Source: Actinopolyspora lacussalsi subsp. righensis
GTDB lineage: Bacteria; Actinomycetota; Actinomycetes; Mycobacteriales; Pseudonocardiaceae
Assembly: GCF_900116555.1 (NCBI RefSeq)
Contig: NZ_FPAT01000002.1
Span: forward strand, 248,001-312,000
Length of the DNA: 64,000 nt
Direction: 5' to 3'
In this document: one piece after another, positions 61,880-64,000 of the stretch
How positions within the stretch are numbered: the stretch's first letter is position 1
Layout: every line of letters begins with the position of its first letter
Position numbers and translations under genes: made by a program
The notes under the pieces: generated by a model
What the model saw: the letters and a program-made list of their open reading frames with translations, nothing else
What the model was told of the DNA's origin: nothing
The model's database searches: none

Positions 61880-62416
61880 ATGAGACACGGTCGGCCGTCC
61901 GACGAACGGCTGATGCGAGCTGTCGCCAGGGGAGACGCGGAAGCTCTGGCGGAGTTGTACGACAGGCACGCGCCGTGGCTGTTCCTCAGGCTCAAGCGTC
62001 GTTGCTCCGATCAGGGGGTCGTCGAGGAAGTCGCCCAGGACACTTTCCTGGGGGTGTGGCGTTACGCCAAGCGGTACGAGCGGGGAAACATCGGTGGCTG
62101 GATCTGGACCATCGCTGCTCGGCGTCTCATCGACGCCCAGCGGGCACGGGGTGCCAGACCCGAACAGGCGAGCGAAGTAATCGACACCGCCCGTACGACT
62201 CCATCGGCCGAGCAGCACGCACTCAGCGGTGTCGAACACGGTGAACTGGGCGCGGCGCTGTACGGCTTGTCGCCGGAACTCCGGGACGTCGTGCGGGCCA
62301 CGATCATCGACGGCATGAGCATGGCGGATGCGGCCACCGTGCTCGGAATTCCGGAGGGAACCGTCAAGACCCGCGTCCGACGCGCCCGAGTTCTGCTGCG
62401 GGAGGCCCTGGCATGA
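61880..62416 (+). CDS. ECF-type RNA polymerase sigma factor
   Basis: A 178-residue sigma-70 family protein with only regions 2 and 4. Region 2 includes ELYDRHAPWLFLRLKRRC and EEVAQDTFLGVWRYAKRY (the -10 recognition helix), and region 4 is LSPELRDVVRATIIDGMSMADAATVLGIPEGTVKTRVRRAR. AGGAG lies 10 nt before the ATG; a GTG three codons earlier is too close to it. The anti-sigma gene overlaps its stop by 4 bp, so the two should be made in balance. Confidence 0.95.
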   Translation: MRHGRPSDERLMRAVARGDAEALAELYDRHAPWLFLRLKRRCSDQGVVEEVAQDTFLGVWRYAKRYERGNIGGWIWTIAARRLIDAQRARGARPEQASEVIDTARTTPSAEQHALSGVEHGELGAALYGLSPELRDVVRATIIDGMSMADAATVLGIPEGTVKTRVRRARVLLREALA

Positions 62417-63255
62417 CGTACCCGAGGAAGATTGATATGGACTGGCACGTTCCCGAGGATCAGCTGGACGCGTATGTCTCCGGGGAGAGCGGAGAGACCC
62501 AGGCCTGGTCCGTGGAATCACATCTCGTCGAGTGCGCGAGGTGTTCCGATCGGGTCGCTCGGGCCGTGGCGAACACCGAACTGGCACCGCCGGTCGAGAG
62601 CGTGCGCGAACGAGTACTCGGCCACATCAACGATGAAGCACACCCTCGAACAGCGTTTTCCCGGTCACGCATCCGGCGGCTCCTCGCCGCGGCCCCCGCC
62701 CTGCGCTTGCCCTGGTTGGTGGCAGCGGTGTTCGTCGTCGCGTGTGCCGCCGCGTTGAGCCTGCTCAGCAGTGGGCCGGAACAAGCGGGGTCCGTGCTGC
62801 TCCTCAACGCACCACTGCTGCCCCTGGCCGGAGTGGCGCTGAGCTATGGGCCTGGGATGGATCCCGCATACGAACTCACGCTGACGACTCCGTACTCGGG
62901 GCTGCGGTTGTTGCTGTTTCGCACGATCGGTGTGTTGGCAGTGACGATTCCGTTGCTACTGGGCACGAGCTTCGTTTTCCCCACAGGGGGGATGTCCGCC
63001 GTTGCCTGGTTGCTGCCCTGCCTAGCGCTCGTACTGGTGACACTGCTGCTGGGAAGCTGGATCGAACACCGTCTCGCCGCGGTGCTCGTCGGTGCGGCGT
63101 GGAGCGCTGCGGTGCTCGTGCCCCGGTTTCTGCTCGTGGTCGATGTGTCACGGGTGTTCGATCCGTTGTTCCAGTTGACCTGGGGTGGAGTGGTTGTGCT
63201 CAGCGCGGTGACGCTGATCGGGCGACGCTCGGCTTTCGACAGGATGGGCAGTTGA
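62413..63255 (+). CDS. Zinc-finger anti-sigma factor, membrane-anchored
   Basis: A 280-residue protein. The N-terminal 60 residues hold a zf-HC2 anti-sigma domain (DQLDAYVSG, then HLVECARCSDRV with the H-x3-C-x2-C ligands), and then about six membrane helices. Such proteins bind the sigma factor until a signal releases it. Most zf-HC2 anti-sigmas have a single helix; six suggest that the membrane part itself senses or forms part of the exporter. The ATG overlaps the sigma stop by 4 bp. Confidence 0.88.
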   Translation: MTYPRKIDMDWHVPEDQLDAYVSGESGETQAWSVESHLVECARCSDRVARAVANTELAPPVESVRERVLGHINDEAHPRTAFSRSRIRRLLAAAPALRLPWLVAAVFVVACAAALSLLSSGPEQAGSVLLLNAPLLPLAGVALSYGPGMDPAYELTLTTPYSGLRLLLFRTIGVLAVTIPLLLGTSFVFPTGGMSAVAWLLPCLALVLVTLLLGSWIEHRLAAVLVGAAWSAAVLVPRFLLVVDVSRVFDPLFQLTWGGVVVLSAVTLIGRRSAFDRMGS

Positions 63256-63270
63256 TATGTCCGGGTCCCT

Positions 63271-63293
63271 GTGGATTTCGCGAGAAATTGACG
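63271..63293 (-). repeat. Copy of dispersed palindrome
   Basis: GTGGATTTCGCGAGAAATTG core, 15 bp past the anti-sigma stop and 22 bp from the TetR stop, between convergent genes. Confidence 0.7.
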
Positions 63294-63314
63294 CGCCCCT
63301 GGCCGGGTACAGCC

Positions 63315-63914
63315 TCAGCCACCCGCCTCCTCCCGGAGCAGCCGGAGCGCCGCCCGGTGGGCCCGGTGCAGCGGGGTGGCGTCCTTGCGCAGCGTCGCGC
63401 GCACCACGGCTCCCTCCAGCAGCAGGAACCACTCCTCGGCCACGTCGGACGGATCGGGGCACCCGGCCGCCTCGGCGATCTCCGCCAGCCACGTGCGGAT
63501 CCCTTCCTTGTTCCGCTCGATGATCTCGCGCCCGGGGTGCTCGGGGTCGGTCAGCTCCACTCCGGCGTTGACGAATCCGCACCCCCGGAATCCGTCCGCC
63601 ACGGTCCACTCCTCGTAACCGTCGAACACCGCCGACAGCCGCTGCTCGGTCGTCTCGCTACCCGCGGACACGCGTTCCAGGGTTTCCCGCCAGCGCCGGT
63701 CCCGCTCGGCCAGGTGCTCGGCCACCAGCCCGTCCTTCGAGCCGAAGTGCGCGTACAGCGTCACCTTGGTCACCCCGGCACGCGCCGCGAGCGTGTTGAC
63801 CCCCACCGCCCGGATGCCGGACTCGTAGAACAGCCGCGATGCCGTTCGCAGGATGCGTTGCCTTGCCGAACCGGGTTCGCTCGTCACCGACCCACTGTGC
63901 TTCGTATCCACCAT
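63315..63914 (-). CDS. TetR-family transcriptional regulator
   Basis: A 199-residue repressor. The N-terminal helix-turn-helix (about 17-63) reads ARQRILRTASRLFYESGIRA and VTKVTLYAHFGSKDGLVAEHL; the rest is the all-helical ligand domain, with one Cys in FRGCGFVNAGVE. It faces a gene that starts at the window end, with a palindromic operator candidate between them. It probably represses that gene and itself. Confidence 0.93.
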   Translation of the reverse strand: MVDTKHSGSVTSEPGSARQRILRTASRLFYESGIRAVGVNTLAARAGVTKVTLYAHFGSKDGLVAEHLAERDRRWRETLERVSAGSETTEQRLSAVFDGYEEWTVADGFRGCGFVNAGVELTDPEHPGREIIERNKEGIRTWLAEIAEAAGCPDPSDVAEEWFLLLEGAVVRATLRKDATPLHRAHRAALRLLREEAGG

Positions 63915-63926
63915 CGGTTGCCACTA

Positions 63927-63942
63927 TACAAACCGGTATGTA
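63927..63942. promoter_or_regulatory. Operator candidate between the TetR gene and its divergent neighbour
   Basis: TACA-A-ACCGGT-A-TGTA is a palindrome with one mismatched pair, in the AT-rich gap between two divergent starts. The half-site spacing suits TetR-type dimers. Confidence 0.6.
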
Positions 63943-63992
63943 GGGTACGGCTGCCGGTGTCCCCGGCGGCATTTCGAGACGGAGGTAGTTCG

Positions 63993-64000
63993 ATGAGCAC
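63993..64000 (+). CDS. Start of a gene truncated by the window end
   Basis: The ATG is preceded by GGAGG at 7-nt spacing. Only two complete codons (Met-Ser) are inside the window, so the product is unknown; it is divergent from the TetR gene. Confidence 0.6.

Overview
The window comes from a high-GC actinobacterium. GTG and TTG starts, strong GGAG-type ribosome binding sites, many 1-4 bp stop/start overlaps, an Scr1-type XRE regulator with a DUF397 partner, an MmyB-type regulator and type I-E CRISPR repeats fit the Pseudonocardiales/Actinopolysporales. The genus cannot be fixed from sequence alone. No rRNA, tRNA, insertion sequence or complete prophage was recognised.

Layout. 0.3-7.8 kb: citrate synthase, a Nat-type ABC exporter, a divergent GlpD-like flavoprotein, an MDR reductase and a Nudix hydrolase. 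7.9-14.9 kb: accessory region with an XRE/DUF397 pair, an FtsK/EccC-like ATPase flanked by small coiled-coil proteins, and a partial duplicate of one of those. 14.9-24.8 kb: PRC-barrel protein, a hydrolase lacking its Ser nucleophile, DUF4232 lipoprotein, DMT transporter, a glycosyltransferase-hydrolase-glycosyltransferase run, I36 inhibitor, aldo/keto reductase and YrhK protein. 25.0-35.9 kb: acyl-CoA ligase, OmpR/histidine kinase pair, GT39 and GT2-GtrA glycosyltransferases (the cell-envelope block), Nudix, thioesterase and a K+/H+ antiporter. 36.4-45.1 kb: secreted subtilase with PKD domain, a large LuxR regulator, and a CstR-type persulfide-handling operon (CstR, two rhodaneses, persulfide dioxygenase-rhodanese, TauE) with two GC-rich operators. 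45.4-46.4 kb: a fulvocin C-like bacteriocin precursor.

46.7-58.9 kb is the most unusual part. A cas3 gene carries an in-frame stop and is followed by no Cascade or cas1/cas2 genes. Instead six tiny CRISPR loci (one to three 29-bp repeats, 32-bp spacers), each with its own leader-like sequence, are scattered over 9.3 kb. They are interleaved with two near-identical antitoxin/toxin pairs, a deleted third copy of that unit, another broken toxin-antitoxin pair, a DnaE1-type DNA polymerase III alpha gene, and two coupled mini-ORFs, one Cys-rich. The unit [leader, repeat, conserved 31-nt trailer, antitoxin, toxin, leader, repeat] is duplicated on both sides of dnaE.

57.4-64.0 kb: a glyoxalase-fold protein divergent from an MmyB regulator whose last codons are CRISPR leader sequence; an ABC-2 exporter operon ending in an ECF sigma factor and its zinc-finger anti-sigma factor; and a TetR regulator facing a gene that runs off the window.

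Two dispersed repeat families thread the intergenic DNA: a short palindrome (arms GATTTC/GAAATC, nine copies at six loci) and a roughly 50-bp element (three copies).
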